Source: Anaerolineaceae bacterium (lineage in GTDB: Bacteria > Chloroflexota > Anaerolineae > Anaerolineales > Anaerolineaceae). Taken from it: DNA of 5,374 bases. The DNA lies in contig DAIEPS010000139.1 in assembly GCA_027348305.1 (NCBI GenBank), positions 1 to 5,374 on the forward strand, in the 5' to 3' direction. Positions within the stretch are counted from its first letter, which is position 1. Every line of letters starts with the position of its first letter. Shown piece by piece: positions 4,450 through 5,374 of this stretch. Position numbers and translations under genes: made by a program. The notes beneath the pieces are model-generated. The model saw only the letters and a list, made by a program, of their open reading frames with translations, had not been told where the DNA came from and did no database searches.

Positions 4450-5374
4450 ATGAGCACGACGTTCCGCGGCTGGATGCTCGATCTTTACGAAGACGCCGCA
4501 GACGGCGTGCGGCTGTGGATCATCTCCGAGGAGGGCGAACGCATCTGCCTGAAGCAGCCCATGCCGATCACCTTTTATGCCGCCGGTGAAGCGGAGCAAT
4601 TGCGCGCGCTGTGGAAGTTTCTGCGCAAGCAGCCGGGGGTGCTCTCGCTCAGCCGCGAGATCCGGCGCGACGTCTTTCTGCCCGCGCCCATCCCTGTGCT
4701 TCAGGCGGTGATCGACAACCCCATCCGCCAGACGCGGCTCTTTCGCGAGGTGCAGAAGCAGTTTCCGCATCTCACTTATTACGATTCTGATATCAGTGTC
4801 ACCACCCGCCATGCGGCCGCCTGGGGCACCTTCCCAATGGCCTTCTGCGAATTTGAGGCGGATGACGACAACAACCTTCAGTCGCTGCGTGTGCTCAACT
4901 CCCGCTGGGACTTGTCACCCGTCTTTCCCGTTTTCCGCACGCTGACCCTTGAGCCGGATTGCGATCCTGTCCGTGGCACGCCGAAAACCCTCAAACTGCA
5001 CTTCCAGCAGCGCCAGAAATCCCTTTCATTGGATGACCCCGCGGAGTTGACCGCGCGCCTGAACGCCATCCTCGACGAGGTTGACCCCGATTTCATCCTC
5101 ACCGCGTGGGGTGATAGCTGGCTGATCCCAGAGTTGCTGAAGCTGTCAGGGCAGGCCGGCGAGACGCTGCATCTCAACCGCGACCGCGGCCGCGAGGTGC
5201 ACTGGCAGAAGGAGCTGACTTACTTCTCCTACGGGCAGATCATCTACCGCGGCGAAGAGGCGCATCTCTTTGGACGCTGCCATATTGACCAGCGCAGCGC
5301 CATGATGTGGAAGGATTACGCCCTTGATGGCGTGCTCGAATCGGCGCGCGTCACCGCCCAATCCATTGAACGCG
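4450..5374 (+). CDS. Family-B DNA polymerase, N-terminal part, proofreading site apparently lost
   Basis: The frame is open to the window edge (308 codons seen; the gene continues). Residues 1-130 match the family-B N-terminal domain: GWMLDLYEDAADGVRLWI (7-24), PMPITFYAAG (37-46), and YYDSDISVTTRHAAAWGTFPMA (110-131), equivalent to the archaeal 'Y.aDIp...RyL...Gl.P' element. The 3'-5' exonuclease domain follows but looks inactive. At Exo I, FDIET is replaced by LTLEP (165-169). At Exo II, PDFILTAWGDSWLIPELL (213-230) aligns with 'ITYNGDNFDFPYL', with the key Asn as Trp220 and the key Asp as Leu225. FGRCHIDQRSAMMWKDYALDGVLESAR (274-300) matches the later segment that leads into the palm. Palm motifs (DxxSLYP, DTD) are beyond the window, so polymerase activity is not shown. 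It is third in a LexA-box operon, one base after the preceding stop. A damage-tolerance polymerase is inferred. An inactivated structural homologue is the alternative. Confidence 0.85.
   Translation, partial: MSTTFRGWMLDLYEDAADGVRLWIISEEGERICLKQPMPITFYAAGEAEQLRALWKFLRKQPGVLSLSREIRRDVFLPAPIPVLQAVIDNPIRQTRLFREVQKQFPHLTYYDSDISVTTRHAAAWGTFPMAFCEFEADDDNNLQSLRVLNSRWDLSPVFPVFRTLTLEPDCDPVRGTPKTLKLHFQQRQKSLSLDDPAELTARLNAILDEVDPDFILTAWGDSWLIPELLKLSGQAGETLHLNRDRGREVHWQKELTYFSYGQIIYRGEEAHLFGRCHIDQRSAMMWKDYALDGVLESARVTAQSIER

Noticed and set aside
4342..4812. 156-codon minus-strand open frame opposite the small protein and polymerase genes
   Set aside because: It is a shadow typical of GC-rich coding DNA, rich in Arg, Ala and His. 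The plus-strand frames form a coherent operon with ribosome sites.

Overview
The window most likely comes from a Chloroflexota (Anaerolineae-like) bacterium. This is an inference from three things: a Gram-positive-type LexA box, a bacterial family-B polymerase cassette of unusual type, and a lipoprotein-type M1 peptidase. No rRNA or other phylogenetic marker is present to prove it.

Layout. (1) Positions 27-1345, minus strand: a two-gene operon made of a DusB/NifR3-type tRNA-dihydrouridine synthase followed, with an ATGA overlap, by a single-domain PAS protein. (2) Positions 1371-2876, plus strand (open frame from 1344): a secreted lipoprotein of the M1 zinc-metallopeptidase family with a complete HExxH-X18-E site. 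It diverges from dus, and the two reading frames touch. (3) Positions 2877-3438: about 560 bases without a convincing gene. It holds a REP-like hairpin whose GTAG head supplies the peptidase stop codon, an inverted partner of that head 120 bases on, a second interrupted palindrome, and an AT-rich stretch with several ACGAAT/ATTCGT palindromes and a 13-bp-stem hairpin. It ends in a near-consensus promoter. (4) Positions 3439-5374 and beyond, plus strand: a tightly packed GC-rich three-gene operon. It encodes a Rad51/RecA-fold protein with a ruined Walker A motif, a small helical protein with an acidic tail, and the N-terminal 308 residues of a family-B DNA polymerase that runs off the window.

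The main result is region 4. Its promoter has a perfect TTGACA and a perfect TATAAT 16 bases apart. The spacer is almost filled by CGAACAAATGTTCT, a match to the Bacillus/actinobacterial type LexA (SOS) operator at 13 of 14 positions. The polymerase looks to have lost the catalytic aspartates of its proofreading motifs Exo I and Exo II. The RecA-fold protein lacks the Walker A lysine and ends in QPALF, which fits the bacterial sliding-clamp binding pattern QxxLF. Together these suggest a DNA-damage-induced translesion 'mutasome' built on a family-B polymerase. It would be a functional analogue of ImuA-ImuB-DnaE2, or of eukaryotic Pol zeta, rather than a homologue. The polymerase palm motifs lie outside the window, so catalytic activity cannot be judged here.
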